Program-made: the position numbers and the translations under genes
Notes under the pieces: model-generated
Told to the model about the DNA's origin: nothing
Seen by the model: the letters and a program-made list of their open reading frames with translations, nothing else
The model's database searches: none
Shown: one piece after another, positions 56,668 to 64,000 of the stretch
How positions within the stretch are numbered: the first letter of the stretch is position 1
Layout: each line of letters starts with the position of its first letter
DNA from: Kineosporia aurantiaca JCM 3230
GTDB lineage: Bacteria; Actinomycetota; Actinomycetes; Actinomycetales; Kineosporiaceae
Assembly (NCBI GenBank): GCA_000719025.1
Contig: JODP01000004.1
Location: 434,001-498,000, forward strand
Direction: 5' to 3'
Length of the DNA: 64,000 nt

Positions 56668-56946
56668 TCAACGACGGCCGGGGTGCTCCGGACCTTCGTC
56701 GCCCGCCACGGCCTGTTCGGCATCGGCGGGATCGATCAGCACCCCGGCGAGCGGGTTTCCGGCGCCCACACCCGAATCCGGGTCACCGTCGTTCGGGTCG
56801 GGCTGTCCCGGGACGGAACCCGCCTCGCGGGCTCCCGAGAAGATGGCGCCGCCGCCGGAGCGTGAGCCCGTCTGCGAGGCCCCCGACTCCGCCTGCTGTG
56901 ATTCGACGTTGTTGCGGGGATCGATCTCGTGCGGTTCCTGGGTCAC
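56668..56946 (-). CDS. Small acidic, probably disordered protein
   Basis: 92 residues from GTG 56946 with GGGAG upstream. Rich in Gly, Ser, Asp, Glu and Gln (VTQEPHEIDPRNNVESQQAE; PGQPDPNDGDPDSGVGAG), no hydrophobic core. No family recognised. It fills the gap between the importer operon and the enoyl-CoA hydratase on the opposite strand, just nine bases beyond the importer stop. Confidence 0.45.
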   Translation of the reverse strand: MTQEPHEIDPRNNVESQQAESGASQTGSRSGGGAIFSGAREAGSVPGQPDPNDGDPDSGVGAGNPLAGVLIDPADAEQAVAGDEGPEHPGRR

Positions 56947-57134
56947 GGTTGCTCCCTTTGTAGACCGTGGCCACCCAACCACGGTCACCCCGGGTGCGCG
57001 CCCCGAGGCGCAGGCAGGTTTTTCCTATACCCCTATAAACACCGGCTGGTGCCTCCTCCGGGAGCCGGGTTGCATCGTCCTCAATGGCGGCCCCACCGCG
57101 CCAGATGCTTTGCCCGTTCTCCCGAAGGAAACCC

Positions 57135-57959
57135 ATGTCCCAGTTCGCTGTTCAGCACGTCAACCCCACGATCCGACGGGTCACCTTCACCAACCCGCCC
57201 TTCAATGTCGTCGGCGCCGACACCGTCGCCGAGCTCTCCCAAGTGCTCGACGACCTGAGCCGCGATGAGCAGGCCCGCGTCGTCATCTTCGACAGCGGCA
57301 CCCCGGAGTACTTCTACAACCACGCCGACCTCGCCCAGTTCCCCGAATTCGTGGCCCAGACCGGCCCCGACCTGACCCCGCTCTTCCTCGATGTCGCGCA
57401 GCGTCTGGCCGGAGCGCCGTTTGTCAGCATCGCGGCGATCCGGGGCCGCACGCGCGGCGGCGGGGCGGAACTCATGCTGGCCTTCGACCTGCGCTACGCC
57501 AGCCGGGAAGAGGCGATCTTCGGTCAGCCCGAGGTGGGCACCGGTCTGGTCCCGGCCGGCGGGGGCGGCGACCGCCTGCCCCGGCTGGTGGGCCGCGATC
57601 GGGCCCTTGAGGTGCTCCTGACCAGCCAGGACTACGACGCCGACCGCGCCGAACGCTACGGGTGGATCACCCGGGCCGTCCCGGACAGCGAACTCGACGC
57701 CTTCGTGGACGCTCTGGCCGAGCGCATCGCCCGGTTCGACCGGCAGTCCGTTCTGGGGGTCAAGGCCCAGATCAATCGGGCCACCCTGCCGCCGGAGGCC
57801 GATCTGCGGGTCTCCTGGGCGGAGTTCACCGGGGCGGTCAGCTGGCCCGGGTTCCAGGCCCGCGGTCCCGTCTTCGGCCAGCTCTTCGCCGAGTTCGGGG
57901 CCGAGGAGGTCGAGCGGAACCTGGGGCACTACCTGGGGGTGGCGTCCGAGCGGTCGTGA
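57135..57959 (+). CDS. Enoyl-CoA hydratase/isomerase family
   Basis: 274 residues from ATG 57135 (GAAGGAAA upstream). Crotonase fold: IRRVTFTNPPFNVVG, FVSIAAIRGRTRGGGAELMLAFDLRYAS (oxyanion hole) and FGQPEVGTGLVPAGGG. Acts on CoA esters in the cytoplasm; substrate unknown. Its end overlaps the convergent regulator gene at 57929 by 31 bases. Confidence 0.85.
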   Translation: MSQFAVQHVNPTIRRVTFTNPPFNVVGADTVAELSQVLDDLSRDEQARVVIFDSGTPEYFYNHADLAQFPEFVAQTGPDLTPLFLDVAQRLAGAPFVSIAAIRGRTRGGGAELMLAFDLRYASREEAIFGQPEVGTGLVPAGGGGDRLPRLVGRDRALEVLLTSQDYDADRAERYGWITRAVPDSELDAFVDALAERIARFDRQSVLGVKAQINRATLPPEADLRVSWAEFTGAVSWPGFQARGPVFGQLFAEFGAEEVERNLGHYLGVASERS

Positions 57960-58816
57960 CCGGCCAGAAGGCGCAGCTGGTCCTCGGCGGGGGAGCCCGG
58001 CTCGGCCGCATAGATGGTCAGGAGCTGACCCGCTGAGGCTGGGCTCGGCAGTTCGAGCGTGTGGTAATCCAGCGCGATGGTGCCGGCGACGGGATGCCGG
58101 AAGGCCTTACGGCCGCTGTTGCGCATCCTGACCTGGTGCGCGGCCCAGCGGGTGCGGAAGGCCGGGCTGAGCAGGGAAAGCTCCTCCACGAGCTTGCGGA
58201 GCACCTTGTCCTCCGGGTGACGTCCGGCCTCCGCTCGCAGCAGCGCGACCACGATGGTGGAGGTGGCGTCCCAGTCGGCGTAGAACTCCTGGGCGCCCGG
58301 ATCGAGGAAGTGGTAGCGCGCGACGTTCACCTGCTCACCGCTGAACGGGCTCTCCAGCTGCGGGGAGAACAGTGACCGGGCCAGGGCGTTGCTGGCCAGC
58401 ACATCCCAGCGACCGTTGGTGACGAAGGCGGGCGACATGGTCATCGAGTCGAGCATCCACTGCACCGACGGCACCAGCGCCTGCGTCTGCGTCGCAGGCC
58501 CGTCCGGGTTGCGCCGGGGCTGGGTCGCCCGGGCGAGTTCGTGCAGGTAGTCGCGCTCCTCATCGTCGAACCGCAGCGCCCGGGCCACTCCGTCCAGCAC
58601 CGAGGCGGACACGCCGACGATGTGCCCCTTCTCGAGCCGGGTGTACCACTCGGTGCTGACCCCGGCCAGCAGGGCAACCTCTTCCCGCCGCAGGCCGGGA
58701 ACCCGGCGCCGGCCGGTGCTCGGCAGGCCGACGTCCCGAGGGGTGAGGCGGGCCCGGCGACCGGCCAGGAAGTCGCGCACGTCGGCCCGGTTCTCAGTGC
58801 TGTCCACGCTGTCCAC
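57929..58816 (-). CDS. XRE-family regulator with MmyB-like ligand domain
   Basis: 295 residues, GTG start. N-terminal helix-turn-helix (DVGLPSTGRRRVPGLRREEVALLAGVSTEWYTRLEKGH), then the MmyB-type PAS-like domain (MTMSPAFVTNGRWDVLASNALARSLF, FLDPGAQEFYADW, GTIALDYHTLELP). Members usually sit next to, and control, a divergent oxidoreductase; here the upstream neighbour is the MerR gene, overlapping it by 23 bases, so the two are probably co-transcribed. Confidence 0.87.
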   Translation of the reverse strand: MDSVDSTENRADVRDFLAGRRARLTPRDVGLPSTGRRRVPGLRREEVALLAGVSTEWYTRLEKGHIVGVSASVLDGVARALRFDDEERDYLHELARATQPRRNPDGPATQTQALVPSVQWMLDSMTMSPAFVTNGRWDVLASNALARSLFSPQLESPFSGEQVNVARYHFLDPGAQEFYADWDATSTIVVALLRAEAGRHPEDKVLRKLVEELSLLSPAFRTRWAAHQVRMRNSGRKAFRHPVAGTIALDYHTLELPSPASAGQLLTIYAAEPGSPAEDQLRLLAGHDRSDATPR

Positions 58817-59174
58817 GGACCTCGGTCCCGCTGCTCCGGACCAGGAAGGCGGTCAGGGTGTCGCTGGTCTCGAGCAGACGCCGGGCCTTCGAGTCGATCT
58901 CGTCCCGGATCTGGGCGATGTGCTGGGTGAGGGCCGAGCAGTCCTGGGCCGGGCCGTCCTGCGGACCGGTGCACGGAAGGACCTTTTCGATCAGTTCCAT
59001 CGGGAATCCGAGGTCCAGGAGCATTTTGATGGTCCGGACGGTTTCGACGGTGGCCTGGTCGTACTCCCGATAGCCGTTCGGCTGCCGGTCGGCCGAGATC
59101 AGGCCCAATTGCTCGTAATAACGCAGAGAACGGGCACTGGCCCCGGCCGCCCGGCTGAGTTCACCGATCTTCAT
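58794..59174 (-). CDS. MerR-family regulator
   Basis: 126 residues. MKIGELSRAAGASARSLRYYEQLGLISADR is the MerR winged helix; a coiled-coil dimerisation helix follows (LTQHIAQIRDEIDSKARRLLE). There is a Cys at LPCTGP but no metal-binding loop like that of MerR or SoxR. Divergent from the NAD-dependent epimerase at 59263, with a dyad in a 19-bp promoter spacer between them. Confidence 0.87.
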   Translation of the reverse strand: MKIGELSRAAGASARSLRYYEQLGLISADRQPNGYREYDQATVETVRTIKMLLDLGFPMELIEKVLPCTGPQDGPAQDCSALTQHIAQIRDEIDSKARRLLETSDTLTAFLVRSSGTEVRGQRGQH

Positions 59175-59193
59175 CCTGCCGCATCCTCCGCCT

Positions 59194-59224
59194 TGACCTT
59201 GACACTCATGTCAGAGTTTAGCTT
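59194..59224 (+). promoter_or_regulatory. MerR-type promoter/operator
   Basis: TTGACC (59194-59199) and TTAGCT (59219-59224) are 19 bp apart, the long spacer typical of MerR-controlled promoters. A dyad TGACA-CTCA-TGTCA (59201-59214) lies inside the spacer. Confidence 0.5.
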
Positions 59225-59262
59225 GGGAGCCGTCAGACGTACATCGGCAGAACGGAACTCTC

Positions 59263-60159
59263 GTGAAGGTCTTCATCACCGGCGGAACCGGGTATCTCGG
59301 GTCGGTTCTCGTCCAGCACCTGCTCGGAGCCGGTCACGACGTCCTGGCCCTGGCCCGGTCGGACGACAGCGAGCGGGTGCTGGCCGAAGCCGGCGTCCGG
59401 ACGGTCCGGGGGTCCCTGCAGGACACCGATCTCCTGCGCGACAGTGCGCATACGGCCGACGCGGTGATCCACGCTGCCGTGGACTACTCCGCGACCGAAG
59501 AGGCGGTGGCCACCGAACTGTCCGCCGTGGCCGCTCTCGTGGACGGGGCGGCCCAGGCCCGGACCGCCAAACCGGTCCTCTACACCTCCACCGGCATCGT
59601 GTACGGCTTCGACGCCACCGACACCAGCGAGGACGCCGTCCTGCCCGAGGTCAGCGCCCAGCCGTTCAAGACCGCGGCCGAGAAGATCGTGCTGGGCAAC
59701 CCGGACATCACCGGAACCGCGATCCGGGCGTCCCTGATCTTCGGTCGTGGGGGCACCAAACTCGTGACCGGTCTGGTCCGGGCGGCCCAGGCCAACGGCG
59801 CGGCCACGTACATCGGTGAGGGCAGCACCGTCTGGTACCCGATCCACGTCGACGACCTGGCCGACCTGTACCTTCGCGCGCTCTCGACCCCGGCCCCGGG
59901 CGCCTTCAACGCCTCCGGCGACGTGCCGTTCTCCTTCAAGGAACTGGCCGAGGCCATCGGCAGCGTGACGGGTGCGCCGGTGGTCTCGGTGCCGTTCGCG
60001 GTGGCCGAGCAGAAGATGGGACCGGGCGTGCGGCTCATGACAACGAGCAGTCGGCTTCCCACCGCCAAGGCCCGCTCCACCTTCGGCTGGAAGCCGGGCG
60101 AGGAGTCCCTCCTCGAGGAGGTCCGGGCGGGCCGGTACCCGGCCACCGGGCCGGCGTAG
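59263..60159 (+). CDS. NAD-dependent epimerase/dehydratase (extended SDR)
   Basis: 298 residues, GTG start. TGGTGYLGSVLVQHLLGAGHDV is the NAD(P) motif; the STGIVYG and internal elements fit an atypical extended SDR. Probably a stress or xenobiotic-linked oxidoreductase under the divergent MerR gene. Ends seven bases from the convergent DUF3500-like gene. Confidence 0.87.
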   Translation: MKVFITGGTGYLGSVLVQHLLGAGHDVLALARSDDSERVLAEAGVRTVRGSLQDTDLLRDSAHTADAVIHAAVDYSATEEAVATELSAVAALVDGAAQARTAKPVLYTSTGIVYGFDATDTSEDAVLPEVSAQPFKTAAEKIVLGNPDITGTAIRASLIFGRGGTKLVTGLVRAAQANGAATYIGEGSTVWYPIHVDDLADLYLRALSTPAPGAFNASGDVPFSFKELAEAIGSVTGAPVVSVPFAVAEQKMGPGVRLMTTSSRLPTAKARSTFGWKPGEESLLEEVRAGRYPATGPA

Positions 60160-60165
60160 GTACGG

Positions 60166-61545
60166 TCAGTGGTCGAGGGCCAGATGCAGGGCCAGGAGAT
60201 CCTTTCCGTAGTCGTTGCCGTTCGGGGTGCGGATGATGGTGTGCACATGCTGCTGGCTCATGCCGGCCGGCCATCCCGCCGCCTGCCCGACCGGTCCGAG
60301 GTCCTGACAGTCAAGCTCGATGAGCAGCACGGGACTGTGGACGCGGTAGTAGATGGGCGCGTCCTCGTCGGTGGATCCGTGCCAGGAGAACCAGGTTTCC
60401 GCCACGTGCTGCTCGACCTCGGCCATCTTGAGCTTGGCCTGCCCGTTGTCGACGTTCCCGACGTACAGCTCGACGAGCTTCCACAGCCTCGTCCGCTGCG
60501 CAGGCGTCAGATCACCGGCATTGATGCCCTCGTAGGGAATGACCGCGTTGTCCGCGTAGGCTCCGGCGACCAGATCGCTCGGAGAACCCTGGACGATGGC
60601 GACCGCTCGCTGCTCGGCGGTGAGAGAACGCATCAGACGAAACCCGGCGGTGAGCTCCTTACGCAGTACCTTCGTCCCCTCGTAGGGACTGTCCAGGCCG
60701 AAGTTGGCGATCGTGGGTTCGGAGCCCATGAAAGTGGGTGTCATGACGACCTGGTCGCCAAGGACGAAGTAGTTGATGATCAGGTGATGGCCCTCGAACT
60801 GCCAGCCCCAGGGCTCCGTCGCCGAGGGCGTCCCCAGGATGATCATCCAGTACAGCTCGTCGTTGAACCGGTCGGTCAGGTGGGCGAGCTGTCCGCTGTA
60901 GAGGTTGAGATGCCGGATGTTGTCGGCATTCTTGCGTCCCTGGGTGCTCATGCCCGCCCGGAGAATGTCCAGCGCCTTGGCCCGCTGCGGGTCCGTCATG
61001 TCCTGAAGGCTCAGACCCGCGTCCCGATCGCCGTCCACGTTCGTCCACCGACGCCACTGGTCCTGGGTGTAATCCGTGGTCTGCACCGGGAAGACAACCG
61101 CTTCGCGCTGCGCCGGGGTAAGCGAACTGAGCCAGGTGTTGGCCGCGGACATCACGCCCCTGGTCTTCACACCCGTCCGGTGAATGCCGAAAAGGTCAGG
61201 AACCACCGTGCCGTCGGTCGTCACGCCGGTGAAGGCATCCCTGACCCCCGGACCGCCCGGCCCACCCGGTCCGCCCGGTCCACCCGGTCCACCCGGTCCG
61301 CCCGGTCCGCCGGGGCCGCCCGGACTACCGGTCGGAGTCGGCGACGGCGAAGCGGCGGTCAGCGCCTCCCCTGAGGGCGAGGCGGATGCGCGAGCGGCCA
61401 TCATGGTGGCGAAGGCAGCACTTCCGGCCGCCGCGAAGGCACCGGTCAGGAAGCGTCGGCGGGCCAGGAAGGCGGGCGAGCCAGGCTCATGATGACGATG
61501 CCCGTGCTGATGGGATGTTTCGTGATCGAACTGCGACTCGTTCAT
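60166..61545 (-). CDS. Tat-exported DUF3500-like protein with collagen-like linker
   Basis: 459 residues. His-rich head ([11 protein letters not shown]), Tat signal [19 protein letters not shown], a Ser/Pro/Thr stretch, then a linker of about nine GGP triplets (about residues 74-100). A globular domain resembling DUF3500 proteins follows ([80 protein letters not shown]). The function of this family is unknown to me. His-containing motifs in the domain might hold a metal. The linker DNA (61248-61324) is a short-period repeat that may vary in length between strains. Confidence 0.8.
61248..61324. repeat. 9-bp tandem repeat encoding the GGP linker
   Basis: About eight copies of CCCGGTCCN/CCCGGTCCG-type units coding Gly-Gly-Pro on the reverse strand. 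Confidence 0.8.
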
Positions 61546-61586
61546 GGGTACTCCCCCGATTGACGATATCGCCCGTCACGCTAGGC

Positions 61587-63371
61587 CTAAGCTTCGCTAC
61601 CGTCGGCCACGAATCGCCAGCTGTACCTGTGAATAGCATTTGATCTTCTACTGGCCCCGGCCAGACGGCTGACGCGCCGGACGGTGGCGGGGTCGAGCGG
61701 ATGCCCACGGGTGAGATATTGCGGTACCGGCGCCGCGTCCGTCCCGTCGTCCCGCGTCAGGCCGTACCGGATCGCTCTGCCCGCCGAAGGTGCGGTGAAG
61801 ATGTCGTCGTGGGCCTGCGACCACGAGGAAATGTGGACGTACAGGTTGTAGTCGGCGCCCCGCTCGTTCTGGTTGAGGGTGACTTCCCCATCAAGGTAGT
61901 AGAACTCGTGCTGCCACATCTGCTGGGCGCCGGACGGCAGGACGTCGTATCCGTACTGCGGGTCACCGAGATAGGTATCCGTGTCGGCAGCGCCGGGAAC
62001 GGTGTCGTCCATCCGCCGCCCACCGCCGGAGGCAACATGAAACAACCTGCCCTGGAGTCCGGTCCAGCTCGGAAGGACGAGACGGCCGGAGCGTTGGGTG
62101 AACGAGAGCTGATACTCCACCATGAGGTACCCGCGCCCCTGGTAGGTGACGTTCTCTCCGCGGTGAATCAGGTTCACGACGTCCGGGCGCGGGTCGTTGT
62201 CCTGGCTGTCCAGAATGCGCAGCGTCCCTTCCGGACGCTTCGGGAGCCGTTGCGGACGACGGTTCTTCGGCGGCGCCACATCGACAGTATCGACTATGCT
62301 TCCGTAAACGGCTTTCGCCGGAGGCTTCCTTGAGGTGGTGGTGGGTGGAACGATCACAGCAGAGGACGTTTGCGGCACCTGCGCAGTGGGAGTCGCCGTT
62401 GCTGGGACCTCCGGCCGGTGGTGGGTCACGTACAGGGTACTCCCGGCCCCAGCCACCGTCCCGGTCGCAATTATCACCACCGCAACGGGTTTGACCAGAG
62501 CGCTCTGTCCGATCCAGGCGACCAGACCGGTTCCGGATCCGCCCGCCGCCGAGGATCCGGCCGCCGTGACCTTCGCCATCCAGGCCGAGGCCAGCGCGAC
62601 CGGGACCGGAACGAGCATCAGCCCACCCAGCAGCTTCTCGACGGGAATCAGGGACGCCGACGCGGGTGAGCAGGTCCGGCAGTCCCGCAGGTGCCGGGCC
62701 AGTCGCTTGCGCCACAACGGGACGGGTACGCCGTCCCAGCCCTCGGTCGCCTGAGAAAGATTCGAGCAGAGAGGCTTTCGCTCCAGGGCGAGCACGATGG
62801 CTCGCCCGTCCTCCAGGTGAGAGCGCAGACGTTGCAGCCGGACCCGCAGGTGTACGCCACTGATGCCCAGGGCCTCGCTGATCTCGGCCCGGGTCATCTC
62901 ACCGGCGAGTTCGAGCATCCACAAGGACATGAGTTCCCGCTCACCCGGGTCCAGCCATCTTCCGGCCTCGAGCGCCTGACGGTGTTGCCCCTCGAGATGC
63001 AGGAGCAACACCGTCAGCTCGGTGAAGTCCGGCTGCGCCGCGGATTCGGCCTCGGCCAGCGAGCGGTGCCGGCCCTGCCAGGTCTTGCGGTCCTGGAGCC
63101 GGGTGCGGACCTGCCGCACGGCGATAGCCACCAGCCAGGGCCGGAACTGGGCCGGATCGCGCAGCGAGGGCAGGTTGCGCACAACCCGCACCAGCGTGTC
63201 CTGCACCACGTCGTCGACATCGGCATGCCCCTCCAGCGCCTGCCCGACGACGTTGTACAGCAACCGCAGATGCGACCCGATCAGCTCCTCGAGCGCCCGC
63301 TGATCACCGGCCTGGGCGGCCCTGACCACCTCAACGGGAGTGAGCAGTTCGCTCCGCATCGCCCTACCCAT
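61587..63371 (-). CDS. ECF sigma factor fused to zinc anti-sigma motif, TM helix and extracellular sensor
   Basis: 594 residues from ATG 63371 (ATG 63359 is an alternative). Residues about 5-90 are sigma region 2 (ALEELIGSHLRLLYNVVGQALEGHADVDDVVQDTLVRVVRNL, FRPWLVAIAVRQVRTRL); about 130-190 region 4 (LDPGERELMSLWMLELAGEMTRAEISEALGISGVHLRVRLQRL). Residues 227-234 (HLRDCRTC) match the H-x3-C-x2-C zinc anti-sigma (ZAS) motif. A membrane helix at about 298-318 (VAVVIIATGTVAGAGSTLYV) and a Pro/Thr-rich stem lead to an extracellular domain (about 390-560) closely related to the neighbouring gene product. Sigma, its inhibitor and its sensor are thus one polypeptide. Starts seven bases after the upstream stop. 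Confidence 0.85.
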   Translation of the reverse strand: MGRAMRSELLTPVEVVRAAQAGDQRALEELIGSHLRLLYNVVGQALEGHADVDDVVQDTLVRVVRNLPSLRDPAQFRPWLVAIAVRQVRTRLQDRKTWQGRHRSLAEAESAAQPDFTELTVLLLHLEGQHRQALEAGRWLDPGERELMSLWMLELAGEMTRAEISEALGISGVHLRVRLQRLRSHLEDGRAIVLALERKPLCSNLSQATEGWDGVPVPLWRKRLARHLRDCRTCSPASASLIPVEKLLGGLMLVPVPVALASAWMAKVTAAGSSAAGGSGTGLVAWIGQSALVKPVAVVIIATGTVAGAGSTLYVTHHRPEVPATATPTAQVPQTSSAVIVPPTTTSRKPPAKAVYGSIVDTVDVAPPKNRRPQRLPKRPEGTLRILDSQDNDPRPDVVNLIHRGENVTYQGRGYLMVEYQLSFTQRSGRLVLPSWTGLQGRLFHVASGGGRRMDDTVPGAADTDTYLGDPQYGYDVLPSGAQQMWQHEFYYLDGEVTLNQNERGADYNLYVHISSWSQAHDDIFTAPSAGRAIRYGLTRDDGTDAAPVPQYLTRGHPLDPATVRRVSRLAGASRRSNAIHRYSWRFVADGSEA

Positions 63372-63378
63372 CCGATTG

Positions 63379-64000
63379 CTACTTCAGGACGTCCGATTTC
63401 TGCGCCACCTGAGCGGGATCGGCGGGCTGGGCCCGGGTGAGGTACTGCGGCACCGGCGCGTCCTCGCCGCCACTGTCCCGCACGAGACCATAGCGAACCC
63501 ATCCCTTGGCCACCGGATCCGCCGGGATCGGCGTAGTGATGTCCGCCTCCACGTCGGCCCAGGACATCGGGGTGGCGGTGATGTTGTAGTCCGCGCCCCG
63601 CTCGTTGTTGTTCAGCGTGACCGTGCCGTCCAGATAGAAGAACTCGTTCTGCCACATCTGCTGAGCCCCGGTGGGCAGAACCACATAGCCGGCGGCGGGC
63701 CCACTGCTGCCCGCAACCGGTGCCCCCATCCAGGTGTACGCCGCATCGGCCCCGGGCTTCACGTCGTCCATCCGGCGCTGGCCGCCGGAGGCGACATGGA
63801 AGAGCTCGCCCGCCAGCCCCGTCCAGGTCGGCATCACCATATTTCCGGGCCGGTTGAACCACGCGATCTCGTAGCGCAGCCGCACGTACCCGTGCCCGGT
63901 CAGCGTCACGTGGTCACCGCGGTGCATCATCACGAACTGGCCGCCAATGAACCCCGCCTGCGGCCCCTGGTAGACACCCGCCGCCGCGGTCACCGTGCCG
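63379..64000 (-). CDS. Homologue of the sigma-fused extracellular domain (5' end beyond window)
   Basis: Frame open to the right edge; at least 205 residues, stop TAG at 63379. It aligns closely with the C-terminal domain of the sigma fusion: VTLTGHGYVRLRYEI, LFHVASGGQRRMDDVKPG, LPTGAQQMWQNEFFYLDGTVTLNNNERGADYN, SWADVEADI, RYGLVRDSGGEDAPVPQYLTRAQP. The N-terminus, and so whether it is secreted, another sigma fusion or membrane-bound, lies outside the window. Its stop is seven bases before the sigma gene, so the two form an operon. Confidence 0.75.
   Translation of the reverse strand, partial: GTVTAAAGVYQGPQAGFIGGQFVMMHRGDHVTLTGHGYVRLRYEIAWFNRPGNMVMPTWTGLAGELFHVASGGQRRMDDVKPGADAAYTWMGAPVAGSSGPAAGYVVLPTGAQQMWQNEFFYLDGTVTLNNNERGADYNITATPMSWADVEADITTPIPADPVAKGWVRYGLVRDSGGEDAPVPQYLTRAQPADPAQVAQKSDVLK

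Noticed and set aside
61248..61324. CRISPR-like array
   Set aside because: The short-period repeat is a coding GGP linker without spacers.

Overview
The window is high-GC, gene-dense DNA from an actinomycete-like soil bacterium (Actinomycetota). Evidence for this: strong third-position GC, many GTG starts, SARP/AfsR-type NB-ARC-TPR regulators, a paired dynamin-like GTPase operon of the Streptomyces DynA/DynB type, a GAF-ANTAR gene remnant, a kdpF-A-B-C-D-E locus with the actinobacterial layout, and many secreted glycoside hydrolases. I cannot name the genus with confidence. I saw no rRNA, tRNA, CRISPR array or insertion sequence.

Layout. 1-4.3 kb: two tandem GH30 glycosidases (the first cut by the window edge) with a divergent LacI regulator. 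4.3-6.2 kb: an epoxide hydrolase/TetR divergent pair with two tandem operators. 6.3-13.7 kb: an XRE-NB-ARC-TPR regulator divergent from two tandem NACHT NTPases fused to polytopic membrane domains (candidate conflict or defence module). 14-19.7 kb: two tandem GH78-like rhamnosidases with C-terminal cysteine repeats and a LacI-type palindrome. 20-24 kb: a broken methyltransferase and the dynamin-like GTPase pair. 24-25.5 kb: a half-length Asp/Glu-racemase-like protein coupled to an atypical 2-deoxy-scyllo-inosose-synthase-like cyclase. 25.6-36.6 kb: a potassium island (small membrane protein, APC-superfamily permease, kdpFABCDE) tied together by direct-repeat boxes of the form GTCAAG-N5-GTCAAG. 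36.7-44.5 kb: a GAF-ANTAR remnant, three TetR/oxidoreductase divergent pairs, a broken MFS exporter, a ketopantoate reductase and small genes. 44.7-56.7 kb: a plant-polysaccharide locus (GH6, DeoR/LacI chimeric regulator, GH2 beta-glucuronidase, GH9, Opp/Dpp-type ABC importer). 57-64 kb: an enoyl-CoA hydratase, XRE and MerR regulators, an NAD(P) epimerase, a Tat-exported DUF3500-like protein with a collagen-like linker, and an ECF sigma factor fused to a zinc anti-sigma motif, a membrane helix and an extracellular domain that is repeated in the adjacent (edge-truncated) gene.

How it fits together. The glycosidases and the Opp-type importer look like a secreted plant/fungal biomass degradation programme in which released oligosaccharides are taken up and finished inside the cell. 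The potassium island looks like one regulon under KdpE. A striking secondary theme is internal deletion: KdpD lacks part of its ATP-binding domain, and a methyltransferase, a GAF-ANTAR protein and an MFS exporter have all lost internal segments. This is either real gene decay by short-repeat recombination or an assembly artefact. The most promising candidates for undescribed biology are the NACHT-membrane pair, the sigma-ZAS-TM-sensor fusion with its detached sensor homologue, and the half-racemase/atypical cyclase pair.
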